Assembly (NCBI RefSeq): GCF_009846755.1
Contig: NZ_AQOR01000004.1
Location: 1 to 64,000, forward strand
Direction: 5' to 3'
Source of the DNA: Alcanivorax sp. S71-1-4
GTDB taxonomy: Bacteria; Pseudomonadota; Gammaproteobacteria; Pseudomonadales; Alcanivoracaceae
Length of the DNA: 64,000 nucleotides
Position numbers and translations under genes: made by a program. The notes under the pieces are model-generated. The model did no database searches. It worked only from the letters and a program-made list of their open reading frames with translations, and was not told the DNA's origin. Positions within the stretch are counted from its first letter, which is position 1; every line of letters starts with the position of its first letter. Below are positions 19,087 to 29,295 of the stretch, one piece after another.

Positions 19087-19596
19087 GTGTCCGATCCCGC
19101 TGATTCTCCACGCCTGAGCCATCTCGATGATCAGGGGCGCGCCGCCATGGTGGACGTCACCGACAAGCCGGACACGGACCGCGCTGCGGTGGCCCAGGCG
19201 CGGGTGCGGATGCAGCCGTCGACACTGGCGATGATCCTCGCCGGCGGCCACCCGAAAGGGGATGTGTTTGCTGTGGCGAGGCTGGCAGGCATCCAGGCGG
19301 CCAAGAAAACCTGGGACCTGATCCCGCTGTGCCATCCGCTGCTGCTGACGTCGGTGAAGGTGACGCTGAGTGCGCCGGCGGAGGACTACGTCGACATCGA
19401 GGCGCGTTGCCGGGTAAGAGGCCCCACCGGGGTGGAGATGGAGGCATTGACCGCTGCGTCCGTGGCGGCACTGACTCTCTATGATATGTGCAAGGCCGTG
19501 GACCGGGGCATGGTGATCGAGTCGGTCTGCCTGAAGGAAAAGGCCGGCGGCCGCAGTGGCCACTACCGGCGCGAGGAAGGAGAGCAGGGGAGATGA
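19087..19596 (+). CDS. moaC: Cyclic pyranopterin monophosphate synthase MoaC
   Basis: This 169-residue enzyme catalyses the second half of the first step of molybdenum cofactor synthesis. Conserved features include [20 protein letters not shown] (with the catalytic-site His), [26 protein letters not shown] and a C-terminal KSGGRSGH-like KAGGRSGHY. The GTG at 19087 is taken as the start: GGAGG lies 4 nt upstream and the protein then begins [17 protein letters not shown]. It is divergent from nudJ by 78 nt and overlaps moaD by 4 nt (ATGA). moaA is not in the window. Confidence 0.93.
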   Translation: MSDPADSPRLSHLDDQGRAAMVDVTDKPDTDRAAVAQARVRMQPSTLAMILAGGHPKGDVFAVARLAGIQAAKKTWDLIPLCHPLLLTSVKVTLSAPAEDYVDIEARCRVRGPTGVEMEALTAASVAALTLYDMCKAVDRGMVIESVCLKEKAGGRSGHYRREEGEQGR

Positions 19597-19844
19597 TCAC
19601 AGTGCGCTTTTTCGCCGGTGTGCGCGAGGCGTTGCAGACCGATGCGCTGCAACTGCCGCACCGGCCTGACCTGACAGTGGCGGCGCTGCGCACCCAGCTG
19701 GCCGACCGCGACCCGCTCTGGTCAGCGCAGCTTGGCAGCTCACGATTGCTGATGTGCGCAGTGAATGAAGTGATGGCCTCGCCGGATACCGCGCTGAACG
19801 ACGGCGATGTGGTGGCGTTCTTCCCGCCGGTTACCGGGGGATGA
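19593..19844 (+). CDS. moaD: Molybdopterin synthase sulfur carrier subunit MoaD
   Basis: This 83-residue ubiquitin-fold sulfur carrier begins [14 protein letters not shown] and ends in the PPVTGG tail whose terminal Gly is converted to a thiocarboxylate. It forms molybdopterin synthase with MoaE. The start codon overlaps the moaC stop (ATGA at 19593-19596) and its stop overlaps moaE (ATGA at 19841-19844), showing tight translational coupling. Confidence 0.93.
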   Translation: MITVRFFAGVREALQTDALQLPHRPDLTVAALRTQLADRDPLWSAQLGSSRLLMCAVNEVMASPDTALNDGDVVAFFPPVTGG

Positions 19845-20311
19845 GCAGGTTCTCCGTGTGTATTCAACCGTCGCCACTGGAGGCGGCGGCGGCCCAGGCA
19901 TGGCTGGCGGACGCGCCGGGTGCCGGTGCGGTGGTGCTGTTCTCCGGGCTGGTGCGAGATGAAGGGGATCAGGTGCGGACGCTGACGCTGGAGCACTATC
20001 CCGGCATGAGCGAGCGTATGCTCGGCGAGCTGTGTGAGCAGGTGGCTGCCCGCTGGCCAGTGTCCCGGGTGCTGGCCTGGCACCGTGTCGGCGCGATGAC
20101 GCCGGCCGACACCATCGTGCTGGTGGGGGTGGCGGCCGCCCATCGCCGCGAGGCCTTCGAAGCGTGCGACTGCCTGATGGACCGTGTGAAGACGGAAGTG
20201 CCCTTGTGGAAAAAACTCAGCGGCCCCGGCGGGGACGGCTGGGTCGAGGCGCGCGACCGGGACGCCGAGGCCGCTGCGCGCTGGCATCCGCCCGAGGAAC
20301 ATAAACGCTGA
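19841..20311 (+). CDS. moaE: Molybdopterin synthase catalytic subunit MoaE
   Basis: This 156-residue catalytic subunit transfers sulfur from MoaD to precursor [11 protein letters not shown] and [13 protein letters not shown] match the family, as do [19 protein letters not shown] and the active-site segment [12 protein letters not shown]. Its last 95 nt overlap the convergent rluE gene (20217-20840), an unusually long tail-to-tail overlap. Confidence 0.95.
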   Translation: MSRFSVCIQPSPLEAAAAQAWLADAPGAGAVVLFSGLVRDEGDQVRTLTLEHYPGMSERMLGELCEQVAARWPVSRVLAWHRVGAMTPADTIVLVGVAAAHRREAFEACDCLMDRVKTEVPLWKKLSGPGGDGWVEARDRDAEAAARWHPPEEHKR

Positions 20312-20840
20312 GTTCGCGCCATTGCCCCGGGGCCAGCCCCTCCAGCGTCCAGTCACCGATTTGCCAGCGCACCAGGCGCAGGGTGGGGTGGCCGACCGCC
20401 GCCGTCATCCGCCGCACCTGCCGGTTGCGCCCCTCGGTGATCACCAGCTTCAGCCAGCAGTCCGGTATGTGCCGGCGCTCGCGCACCGGCGGATGGCGTG
20501 GCCACAGTGGCGGGGGCTCGATCAATGTGGCCAGGGCGGGCCGCGTTCGACCATCGTTCAATTGAACACCCTCGCGCAGTTGCTGAAGCTTCGCCTCGTC
20601 CGGAATGCCCTCCACCTGCACCAGATAGGTCTTCGGCAAGTGGAACCGGGGCGAGCTGATCCGCGCCTGCAGGCTGCCGTCATCGGTGAGTAACAGCAGC
20701 CCTTCAGAGTCCCAGTCCAGTCGCCCAGCAGGGTACACCCCGGCCACCGGGACATGGTCCGCCAGCGTGTTGCGGCCAGCGTCATCGGTGAACTGCGAAA
20801 GGACCCGATACGGTTTGTTCAGGAGTAGCAGGCGCGCCAT
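20217..20840 (-). CDS. rluE: 23S rRNA pseudouridine synthase RluE
   Basis: This 207-residue RsuA/RluE-type pseudouridine synthase begins [13 protein letters not shown]. The catalytic Asp is in [18 protein letters not shown], followed by [34 protein letters not shown] and [10 protein letters not shown]. coli RluE modifies U2457 and is encoded between icd and nudJ, as here. The last 25 residues are a disordered Arg/Pro-rich tail ([16 protein letters not shown]) encoded antisense to the 3' end of moaE. This tail may be an extension that arose after moaE arrived next to it, or an RNA-binding tail. Confidence 0.92.
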   Translation of the reverse strand: MARLLLLNKPYRVLSQFTDDAGRNTLADHVPVAGVYPAGRLDWDSEGLLLLTDDGSLQARISSPRFHLPKTYLVQVEGIPDEAKLQQLREGVQLNDGRTRPALATLIEPPPLWPRHPPVRERRHIPDCWLKLVITEGRNRQVRRMTAAVGHPTLRLVRWQIGDWTLEGLAPGQWRELSVYVPRADASAQRPRRPGRAPRPSRPRRGR

Positions 20841-20950
20841 GGGAGCCTCGTTGCGTTGCCATGCTGGTCGTCGCGCCCACCGGAGGGATAGGCAAAGCCT
20901 TTTGTTACGACGGCCATTGAAAAGGTCAGGAAACTGTGCCGCGCCGATGC

Positions 20951-20956
20951 TATAAT
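20951..20956 (+). promoter_or_regulatory. Candidate -10 box of the icd promoter
   Basis: A perfect TATAAT lies 48 nt before the icd start, preceded by TGC (extended -10 like). No good -35 box is found at 17 nt; TTGAAA at 20917 is too far away. The leader ends in AGAGGGAG, the ribosome site. Confidence 0.5.
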
Positions 20957-21003
20957 CGCGCCACCCAAGAAATTGTACGGTTTTTTCCAGAGGGAGTAGT
21001 TAG

Positions 21004-22266
21004 ATGGGATACCAAAAGATCGTGGTTCCCGCAGACGGCGACAAAATCACCGTAAATGCGGACCTATCCCTTAATGTCCCCAACCATCCCGTCATTCCTT
21101 ATATCGAGGGCGACGGTATTGGTGTGGACATCACGCCGGTCATGATCGACGTGGTCAATGCAGCAGTAGAAAAAGCTTACGGCACCAAACGCGCTATCAC
21201 CTGGATGGAGATCTATGCCGGCGAAAAAGCCACCCGTGTCTACGGACCGGATGTGTGGTTGCCGGAAGAAACCCTTGAAGCCATGCGGGAATTCACCGTC
21301 GGCATCAAAGGGCCGCTGACCACCCCCGTCGGTGGCGGCATCCGTTCCCTCAACGTGGCCCTGCGCCAGGAACTCGACCTTTACACCTGTATGCGCCCGG
21401 TGCGCTGGTTCCCAGGTGTACCCAGCCCGGTTACCCACCCCGAACTCACCGACATGATCATCTTCCGGGAGAACTCCGAGGATATCTATGCCGGTATCGA
21501 ATGGGCCGCTGACAGCCCGGAAGCGACCAAGCTGATCCGCTTCCTGCGTGAAGAAATGGGCGTCACCCAGATCCGCTTCCCGGAAGGTTGCGGTATCGGC
21601 ATCAAGCCGGTGTCCCGCGAGGGGACCCAGCGTCTGGTGCGCAAGGCGATCCAGTACGCGATCGACAACGACAAGGATTCCGTCACCCTGGTGCACAAAG
21701 GCAACATCATGAAGTACACCGAGGGTGCCTTCAAAGACTGGGGTTATGAACTGGCCCGCGAGCGCTTCGGTGCCGAACTGCTCGATGGCGGCCCCTGGCT
21801 GACCATGAAGAACCCGCGTACCGGCCGGGAGATCGTCATCAAGGACGTGATTGCCGACGCCTTCTTGCAGCAGATCCTGATGCGACCTGCCGAGTACAGC
21901 GTGATCGCCACGCTGAACCTCAACGGTGACTACATCTCCGACGCGCTGGCGGCGGAAGTGGGCGGCATCGGTATTGCTCCCGGCGCCAACATCGGCGGCT
22001 CCGTGGCGTTGTTCGAGGCCACCCATGGCACGGCGCCAAAGTACGCCGGCCAGGACAAGGTGAACCCGGGCTCGCTGATCCTGTCTGCCGAGATGATGCT
22101 GCGTCACCTGAAATGGGACGAAGCGGCGGACCTGATCATCAAGGGCATGGAAGGCGCCATCGCCGCGAAGACCGTGACCTACGACTTCGAGCGACTGATG
22201 CCGGATGCCAAGCTGCTCAAGTGCTCCCAGTTCGGTCAGGCTGTCGTCAGCCACATGGAGCGTTGA
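21004..22266 (+). CDS. icd: NADP-dependent isocitrate dehydrogenase
   Basis: This 420-residue TCA-cycle enzyme oxidises isocitrate to 2-oxoglutarate and CO2. It matches the E. coli-type dimeric enzyme: [45 protein letters not shown] and [18 protein letters not shown]. The Ser of RENSED is the residue phosphorylated by AceK in E. coli, the branch-point control between TCA cycle and glyoxylate shunt. Malate synthase G at 9226 fits such a branch; no aceK is in the window. Start: ATG after AGAGGGAG. Confidence 0.97.
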   Translation: MGYQKIVVPADGDKITVNADLSLNVPNHPVIPYIEGDGIGVDITPVMIDVVNAAVEKAYGTKRAITWMEIYAGEKATRVYGPDVWLPEETLEAMREFTVGIKGPLTTPVGGGIRSLNVALRQELDLYTCMRPVRWFPGVPSPVTHPELTDMIIFRENSEDIYAGIEWAADSPEATKLIRFLREEMGVTQIRFPEGCGIGIKPVSREGTQRLVRKAIQYAIDNDKDSVTLVHKGNIMKYTEGAFKDWGYELARERFGAELLDGGPWLTMKNPRTGREIVIKDVIADAFLQQILMRPAEYSVIATLNLNGDYISDALAAEVGGIGIAPGANIGGSVALFEATHGTAPKYAGQDKVNPGSLILSAEMMLRHLKWDEAADLIIKGMEGAIAAKTVTYDFERLMPDAKLLKCSQFGQAVVSHMER

Positions 22267-22410
22267 TACGCCCCTGACCCGGCTGTCAGGCCGGGTCGAC
22301 CCCGGGCGGCGTTGCCGCCCCGCAATGGATGCAGGCAAGCACAGTGAGAGACGCCCCCGGCCGGGCCGGCGGGCGTTGTCTCATGTCATGGATTGTTCAC
22401 AGCTGCACAT

Positions 22411-22434
22411 AACAAAACAGCCCGTCAGGGCTGT
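22411..22434 (-). terminator. Intrinsic terminator of the cold-shock gene
   Basis: A hairpin ACAGCCC-GTCA-GGGCTGT occupies 22417-22434. Read on the minus strand it is followed by TTTTGTT (complement of 22411-22417). It lies 16 nt past the cspD stop codon. A second GC-rich palindrome at about 22345-22382, without a T tract, may act at the end of icd. Confidence 0.75.
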
Positions 22435-22449
22435 CGTGTCATCAGAGGA

Positions 22450-22722
22450 TCAATGCTCGGTGACAGGGCTGCGCGCCCTGGCCATTGCATCCACCATCCC
22501 GTCTTCTGCCTCGCCGTTGCCAGCGGGGCGCAAGTTCACGGCGTGATAGCCCTTGTTGGCCTGTTGCAGCTCATACTCCACCGGCTGGCCGGCTTTCAGG
22601 CTGCGGTAACCATCCATCTGAATGTAGGAATAGTGAACGAACAGGTCCTCGCCACCAGCGTCCGGCCGAATGAAACCGTAGCCCTTGGCGTTGTTGAACC
22701 ACTTGACCTTTCCCGTAGCCAT
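22450..22722 (-). CDS. cspD: Cold-shock domain protein CspD
   Basis: This 90-residue single-stranded nucleic-acid-binding protein has the cold-shock fold: GKVKWFNNAKGYGFI is RNP1-like and DLFVHYSYI is RNP2-like. A 20-residue C-terminal extension (NGEAEDGMVDAMARA) sets it apart from short Csp proteins and fits CspD, a stationary-phase replication inhibitor in E. coli. It is divergent from clpS-clpA, the same arrangement as in E. coli. Confidence 0.9.
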   Translation of the reverse strand: MATGKVKWFNNAKGYGFIRPDAGGEDLFVHYSYIQMDGYRSLKAGQPVEYELQQANKGYHAVNLRPAGNGEAEDGMVDAMARARSPVTEH

Positions 22723-23053
22723 GGTGCTTCCCTCATGCCTTTCCGATGGCTGAATTGCTTGTTGTTATGATCCCGACCAGCGCGTGTGTGGGGTAGAATG
22801 AACCCCGTGTCCCGGCTGGTGTCGTACAACTTTTAATCAAGCCCTGCGGAGTGTCAAGCCCTGCCTGGGTCGAGTCCCGGTGTGCCATCGCCATGATGTT
22901 GCGGCGTGCCGGATCGCATCACGCCGGATCACATCGCGTCCCCGGTCTGTGCAGGTATCTGTTTTGCCTGCAAGGATTGAAAAAGCCCCGGTGATTCACC
23001 ATATCTTGATTGCCTGTGGTGCATCACAGGTATACAAACGATCAGAGAACAGC
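22723..23053. other. Divergent cspD/clpS control region
   Basis: This 331-nt region contains the promoters of both genes. A frame from 22880 is continuous with clpS, but the upstream part has no typical ClpS sequence. TACAACTTTTAAT around 22825-22840 is an AT-rich candidate promoter segment. No hairpin or repeat stands out. Confidence 0.45.
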
Positions 23054-23422
23054 ATGAATTTGCACATTACCCGTCAGTCTGGATCGTCACCGAAGGAGCC
23101 GCCCGGCGTGCCTTCGCAACCGGATCGCCATGGCGATCTGGCGGTGGAAGAAGCGAAGCCGAAGCTGAAACCACCGGCGATGTACAAGGTGTTGATGCTC
23201 AACGATGACTACACGCCGATGGATTTTGTGGTAGAGGTACTGGAGGTCTTTTTTGCCATGGACCGCGAAAAGGCCACACGCATCATGCTGACCGTCCACA
23301 CCGAGGGCCGGGCAGTCTGCGGGGTCTTCACCCGCGATGTCGCTGAAACCAAGGCAGCTCAGGTGGTGGACTACGCCCGGGAGAACCAGCACCCGCTGAT
23401 GTGCCAGGTTGAACAGGCGTAA
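23054..23422 (+). CDS. clpS: ATP-dependent Clp protease adaptor ClpS
   Basis: This 122-residue N-degron adaptor delivers proteins with bulky hydrophobic N-termini to ClpAP. After a flexible N-terminal stretch of about 40 residues it shows [24 protein letters not shown], including the NDD/TPM ligand-binding residues, then [16 protein letters not shown] and [13 protein letters not shown]. The length matches Pseudomonas ClpS. The start at 23054 is preceded by AGAGAA. It lies about 120 nt upstream of clpA; the cognate transferases Bpt and Aat are encoded 3-5 kb downstream. Confidence 0.95.
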   Translation: MNLHITRQSGSSPKEPPGVPSQPDRHGDLAVEEAKPKLKPPAMYKVLMLNDDYTPMDFVVEVLEVFFAMDREKATRIMLTVHTEGRAVCGVFTRDVAETKAAQVVDYARENQHPLMCQVEQA

Positions 23423-23542
23423 GCTGAAAAGGTCCAATGTCCGTGAGGAGCGGGCCGGGCAGGTCGCGACAGGGGGAGCACGGAACATATCCTTGAATGA
23501 CCCGTCCCGGTACGCATCGCACGTTGCCAAGTGAGGTGAGCC

Positions 23543-25810
23543 ATGCTCAGCAGAGAACTGGAACTGACCCTGAACGAAGCGTTCCGTCACGCCCGCACCC
23601 ACCGTCATGAATTCATGACCGTGGAGCACTTGCTGCTGGCGTTGCTGGATAACCAGGCTGCTGTCGAAGTGCTCGAATCCTGTGGCGCCGATCTGGTCGA
23701 GTTGCGTGAAGCACTTGACCGTTTCATCGACGACACCACGCCGCTGATTCCCGACGATGACCCGGAACGTGACACCCAGCCGACGCTGGGCTTCCAGCGT
23801 GTGCTGCAACGCGCCGTGTTCCATGTGCAATCCTCCGGCAAGCGTGAGGTGACCGGCGCCAACGTGCTGGTGGCCATCTTCAGCGAGCAGGAAAGCCAGG
23901 CGGTGTACCTGCTGCGCGCACAGAACATCAACCGTGTCGATGTGGTGAACTTCATCAGCCACGGTATTTCCCGCATTCATGAAGGCGAGGAAAACGAGCG
24001 TCCACAGGAAACCCAGGAAGAAGGTGCGGAAGCGACCGGTGGCAGTGCGCTGGATAACTACACCACGAACCTGAACGAGCTGGCGCGCCAGGATCGTATT
24101 GACCCGCTGGTAGGGCGTGCCTTCGAGATCGAGCGCGCCGCGCAGATTCTCTGCCGTCGCCGCAAGAACAATCCGCTTTTGGTGGGGGAGCCCGGCGTGG
24201 GCAAGACAGCCATCGCTGAAGGTCTGGCGTGGATGATCGAAGAAGGCAGGGTGCCTGAGCCCCTGGCTGACGCGGTGGTGTATTCGCTCGACATGGGCGC
24301 GCTGCTGGCCGGCACCAAGTACCGCGGCGACTTCGAGAAGCGCTTCAAGGCGTTGCTCAACGAACTGAAAAAGCAGCCGGACGCCATCCTGTTCATCGAT
24401 GAAATCCATACCATCATCGGTGCCGGCGCGGCGTCAGGCGGTGTCATGGACGCCTCGAACCTGCTCAAGCCCGCGCTGGCGTCTGGCGACATCAAGTGCA
24501 TGGGCTCGACCACTTTCCAGGAGTACCGCGGCATCTTCGAGAAAGACCGCGCCCTGTCGCGTCGCTTCCAGAAAATCGACGTGGTGGAACCGACGGTCGA
24601 CGAAACTGTGGGCATTCTGCGCGGCCTGAAAAAACGCTTCGAATCGCACCACGATGTGGAATACACCGACGAGGCGCTGCGCAGCGCGGCGGAACTGGCG
24701 GCACGCTACATCAACGACCGCCACTTGCCAGACAAGGCCATCGACGTGATCGACGAGGTCGGTGCCTGGCAGCGGCTGCGCCCGGAAGCCGAGCGCAGCA
24801 AAGTGATCGAAGTCGGTGACATCGAGGCGATGGTGGCCAAGATCGCGCGCATTCCACCGAAATCAGTCTCGCAGTCGGATAAAGAACTGCTGCGTAACCT
24901 GGAACGCGACCTGAAGATGACCGTGTTTGGTCAGGATCAGGCGATCGAAGCGCTGTCGGCGGCCATCAAGCTGTCGCGCGCCGGTCTGAAGTCGGCCGAC
25001 AAGCCGGTAGGCAGCTTCATGTTTGCCGGGCCGACCGGCGTCGGCAAGACCGAGGTGAGCCGGCAACTGGCGCGTGCGCTCGGCGTGGAGCTGGTGCGTT
25101 TCGATATGTCCGAGTACATGGAGCGGCATACGGTGAGCCGTCTGATCGGTGCACCGCCGGGCTACGTCGGTTTTGACCAGGGTGGCCTGCTGACGGAAGC
25201 GATCACCAAGTCACCGCACTGCGTGCTGCTGCTGGATGAAATTGAGAAGGCACACCCGGAAGTCTTCAACCTGCTGTTGCAGGTGATGGACCACGCCACA
25301 CTGACCGACAACAACGGCCGCAAGGCGGACTTCCGTAACGTGATCCTGATCATGACCACCAACGCCGGTGCGGAACTGCTGAACCGGGCGTCGATCGGTT
25401 TCACCAAACAGGACCACACCACAGATGGAATGGAGGCGCTGAAGAAAATGTTCACGCCGGAGTTCCGCAACCGGCTGGATGCCATTATCCAGTTTGGTCC
25501 GCTGGACCCGCAGACCATTCTTGGCGTGGTGGACAAGTTCCTCACCGAACTGCAGGCGCAACTGGATGACCGTGGTGTCACCATCCAGGTGGACGATGCC
25601 GCCCGGGCCTGGTTGGCCGAGCGGGGCTACGATCGTGACATGGGCGCCCGCCCGATGGCGCGCTTGATTCAGGACCAGCTGAAGAAACCGCTGGCCGAGA
25701 AGCTGCTGTTCGGCGAACTGGCCGAGCATGGAGGCCGCGTGCTGGTGTCGGTCAGGGAAGGCATGCTGTCCCTGGCGGTCGAGGAAGCCGAGGCGGAAGC
25801 TGCGACCTGA
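23543..25810 (+). CDS. clpA: ATP-dependent Clp protease ATP-binding subunit ClpA
   Basis: This 755-residue AAA+ unfoldase partners ClpP. It has the N-terminal Clp repeat domain (about 1-150, the ClpS docking site) and a D1 module with Walker A GEPGVGKTA and Walker B ILFIDEIHT. The D2 module has Walker A GPTGVGKTE and Walker B LLLDEIEKAHPE. An acidic linker (EEGAEATGG) joins the N-domain to D1. There is no long ClpB-type coiled-coil middle domain. A bidirectional-looking terminator follows. Confidence 0.97.
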   Translation: MLSRELELTLNEAFRHARTHRHEFMTVEHLLLALLDNQAAVEVLESCGADLVELREALDRFIDDTTPLIPDDDPERDTQPTLGFQRVLQRAVFHVQSSGKREVTGANVLVAIFSEQESQAVYLLRAQNINRVDVVNFISHGISRIHEGEENERPQETQEEGAEATGGSALDNYTTNLNELARQDRIDPLVGRAFEIERAAQILCRRRKNNPLLVGEPGVGKTAIAEGLAWMIEEGRVPEPLADAVVYSLDMGALLAGTKYRGDFEKRFKALLNELKKQPDAILFIDEIHTIIGAGAASGGVMDASNLLKPALASGDIKCMGSTTFQEYRGIFEKDRALSRRFQKIDVVEPTVDETVGILRGLKKRFESHHDVEYTDEALRSAAELAARYINDRHLPDKAIDVIDEVGAWQRLRPEAERSKVIEVGDIEAMVAKIARIPPKSVSQSDKELLRNLERDLKMTVFGQDQAIEALSAAIKLSRAGLKSADKPVGSFMFAGPTGVGKTEVSRQLARALGVELVRFDMSEYMERHTVSRLIGAPPGYVGFDQGGLLTEAITKSPHCVLLLDEIEKAHPEVFNLLLQVMDHATLTDNNGRKADFRNVILIMTTNAGAELLNRASIGFTKQDHTTDGMEALKKMFTPEFRNRLDAIIQFGPLDPQTILGVVDKFLTELQAQLDDRGVTIQVDDAARAWLAERGYDRDMGARPMARLIQDQLKKPLAEKLLFGELAEHGGRVLVSVREGMLSLAVEEAEAEAAT

Positions 25811-25826
25811 TGTAGTGGTGCATACG

Positions 25827-25853
25827 AACAAGGGACCCTCGGGCTCCCTTGTT
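25827..25853 (+). terminator. Hairpin terminator after clpA
   Basis: Stem AACAAGGGA (25827-25835) pairs with TCCCTTGTT (25845-25853), with a GC-rich loop, and is followed by TGTGTCC. The T tract is contained in the stem, so termination may be moderate. It starts 17 nt past the clpA stop. Confidence 0.65.
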
Positions 25854-25892
25854 TGTGTCCGCCAGTCTGGCGCCCAAACGGTTCAAGGTTCC

Positions 25893-25923
25893 GTAGGGTG
25901 GGAAGAGCGCAGCGAATCCCACC
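25893..25923. repeat. Solo end of the dispersed GTAGGGTGGGAAGAGC repeat
   Basis: GTAGGGTGGGAAGAGCGCAG followed by CGAATCCCACC matches the outer arm of the element at 11463, with the centre changed (GCGCAGCGAATC in place of CCAAAGGCGAAAC). No inverted partner arm is found within the following 150 nt, so this is a one-armed copy. The rest of the clpA-infA gap (to 26077) is low-complexity CA-rich sequence with no gene. Confidence 0.7.
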
Positions 25924-26077
25924 ACACCCAACCCCAACAACGCACCCGACCTCCTACAAGGCACAACCCAACCTCCAGACGCAACCACACGCCACCCAAG
26001 CCAGCGCCGGGCAAAAGGAAGGAGTCAGTAAGGTGAATACCACCCAAGGCACGAAACGTGCCCCGGGCAGGAAGGAA

Positions 26078-26296
26078 TTATTTCATGCGGAAGGTAATGC
26101 GACCTTTGCTGAGGTCGTAAGGTGACATTTCCACCTTGACCCGGTCGCCGGTGAGGATGCGGATGTAATGCTTGCGCATCTTGCCCGAGATGTGGGCGAT
26201 AATCTCGTGACCATTATCCAGCTTCACGCGGAACATGGTATTGGGCAGGGTGTCGATCACCACGCCTTCGAGTTCAATCTGCTCTTCTTTCGCCAT
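26078..26296 (-). CDS. infA: Translation initiation factor IF-1
   Basis: This 72-residue S1-fold protein binds the 30S A site during initiation. The sequence begins [19 protein letters not shown] and contains [19 protein letters not shown] and ELSPYDL-like [11 protein letters not shown], with the standard family length. The frame continues upstream to 26407 but the ATG at 26296 is the conserved start. It is located as in E. coli, downstream of aat. Confidence 0.97.
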   Translation of the reverse strand: MAKEEQIELEGVVIDTLPNTMFRVKLDNGHEIIAHISGKMRKHYIRILTGDRVKVEMSPYDLSKGRITFRMK

Positions 26297-26425
26297 GCAA
26301 TCAGTAGCCCAGAGGGTGCTCAGCTTCAAGGAAGGCGCAATTGTGCCGGAAACCGGCGGGGGCTGCAAAGCCTTTCCCCGCAGTGAGGCCAGGGGGGAAA
26401 TGTGCATCGGGGTCTGCCCACGGCA

Positions 26426-27142
26426 TCAATCCGGCGGGCAGTCCTGCCATTGCTCATCCAGCAGCAATTCCAGCGGCTGAAAGTCCTGCTTGTAACGCAT
26501 CTTCCGGCAACGCCGGATCCAGTAACCCAGGTAGACGTAGGGCAGGCCGCGCTCACGGCAGAACTCGATCTGCCAGAGGACTGCCAGCGAGCCGGGGCTG
26601 AGATCGATGCGGGCCGGATCATAGAAGGTATAGACGGCCGAGAGGCCGTCCGAGAGCAGGTCGACCACCGCCACCGCCAGCAACTGGCCGAGGGGGTCGC
26701 GGAAGCAGCAGAAACGGGTGTCGCTCCAGCTCGACATCAGGAAGCTGGCGAACTGCTCCTGGGTTGGCGGGAACATGTCACCGTCACCGTGACGGCGCTC
26801 GATATACCGGCTGTACAACTGATACAGCTCATTCGTGAACAATGGCCGGATCATTTCCACGCGCACGGAAGCGTTACGGGCCAGCACCCGACGCTGACTG
26901 CGGCGCGGAGTGAAATCGGCCACGCGCACGCGGGCCGGAATGCAGGCGTTGCAGGCATTGCAGTGCGGACGATAGAGATAGTCGCCGCTGCGACGAAAGC
27001 CGATGCGGGTCAGGTCGCCGTACAGCTCCGGGGTGATGCGGGCTTTCGGGTCGACAAACAGCGTGGTCGCCTGATGTTCCTCCAGGTAGCTGCAGGCGTG
27101 GGCCGGCGTGCTGAAGAAGCGGAGTGTGGCGAGGTTGCTCAT
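26426..27142 (-). CDS. bpt: Aspartate/glutamate leucyltransferase Bpt
   Basis: This 238-residue aminoacyl-tRNA-protein transferase adds Leu to N-terminal Asp or Glu, creating a ClpS-recognised degron. Its ATE-type N-terminal domain has the Cys-rich YRPHCNACNACIPARV segment and the C-terminal domain has YTFYDP and YVYLGYWIRRCRKMRYKQDF. The length fits bacterial Bpt. It lies between infA and aat, so both N-end rule transferases are adjacent. Confidence 0.95.
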   Translation of the reverse strand: MSNLATLRFFSTPAHACSYLEEHQATTLFVDPKARITPELYGDLTRIGFRRSGDYLYRPHCNACNACIPARVRVADFTPRRSQRRVLARNASVRVEMIRPLFTNELYQLYSRYIERRHGDGDMFPPTQEQFASFLMSSWSDTRFCCFRDPLGQLLAVAVVDLLSDGLSAVYTFYDPARIDLSPGSLAVLWQIEFCRERGLPYVYLGYWIRRCRKMRYKQDFQPLELLLDEQWQDCPPD

Positions 27143-27171
27143 AGGTCCCGTGGATGGTTGGGTCAGAAGAA

Positions 27172-27969
27172 TCAGTCTGGACCGGTGTGCGCAGTGGGGT
27201 GCAGAACGCGCTGCCCGGCCAACGTTGATTCCAGTCTATAACGTCGCGCGTATTCCGCAAGAGCCGCCGGGGCGTGCGGCCAGGACCAGTCGTTCGGGGC
27301 GCCGACACGTTCACGCAGCGCCTGTTCGAACCGGGCGCGCGGGACACTGTGGGCGCCCAGTGACATCAGGTGCGAGGTTTCCATCTGGCAATCGATCAGA
27401 TCAATGCCGTGCGCCGGTTGCAACAGGCACAGCAGGGCCAGCGCCGCTTTGGAGGCATTCGCCGCGAGGCTGAACATGGACTCGCCGAAGAACATGCGTC
27501 CGATATGAATGCCGTACAGGCCGCCCACCAGTTCATCCGCGTGCCACACCTCGATACTGTGGGCATGGCCCAGCCGGTGCAATTGCGCGTAGGCGACCCG
27601 CATGTCGTCGGTGATCCAGGTGCCGGCCTGGCCATCACGCGGCACCAGGGCGCAGGCCTGGACCACTTTCGTAAAGGCCTGGTCGATGGAGAAACGGAAG
27701 TGGTCGCGGCGCAGCAATTTGCGCAGGCTGGTGCTGTAGTGAAAGTCGGCAGGCGCGAGGATCAGCCGGGGGCTGGGTGACCACCACAGGATCGGCTGGT
27801 CATCGCTGAACCAGGGAAAAATGCCGGCACGGTAGGCCCTGAGCAGGGTCGCGGGGCGCAGGTCGGAGCCGATGGCCAGCAGGCCGTTCGGATCATCCAG
27901 TGCGTGCCGCGTATCCGGGAAGGGCGCCCCCGGCGCAAGCCAGGGGAGCGCTCCGACATCGTTCTTCAA
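27172..27969 (-). CDS. aat: Leucyl/phenylalanyl-tRNA-protein transferase Aat
   Basis: This 265-residue transferase attaches Leu or Phe to N-terminal Lys or Arg. Conserved segments are FPDTRHALDDPNGLLAIGSDL, AYRAGIFPWF, PILWWSPSPR, GTWITDDMRVAY, HSIEVWHADELVGGLYG and FFGESMFS. The start is a TTG at 27969: no ATG or GTG fits the N-terminus, and GAGG lies 4 nt upstream inside the trxB stop (TGAGG), indicating coupled translation. It ends about 30 nt before bpt. Confidence 0.95.
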   Translation of the reverse strand: MKNDVGALPWLAPGAPFPDTRHALDDPNGLLAIGSDLRPATLLRAYRAGIFPWFSDDQPILWWSPSPRLILAPADFHYSTSLRKLLRRDHFRFSIDQAFTKVVQACALVPRDGQAGTWITDDMRVAYAQLHRLGHAHSIEVWHADELVGGLYGIHIGRMFFGESMFSLAANASKAALALLCLLQPAHGIDLIDCQMETSHLMSLGAHSVPRARFEQALRERVGAPNDWSWPHAPAALAEYARRYRLESTLAGQRVLHPTAHTGPD

Positions 27970-27975
27970 GTGGCC

Positions 27976-29295
<1,320 letters not shown>

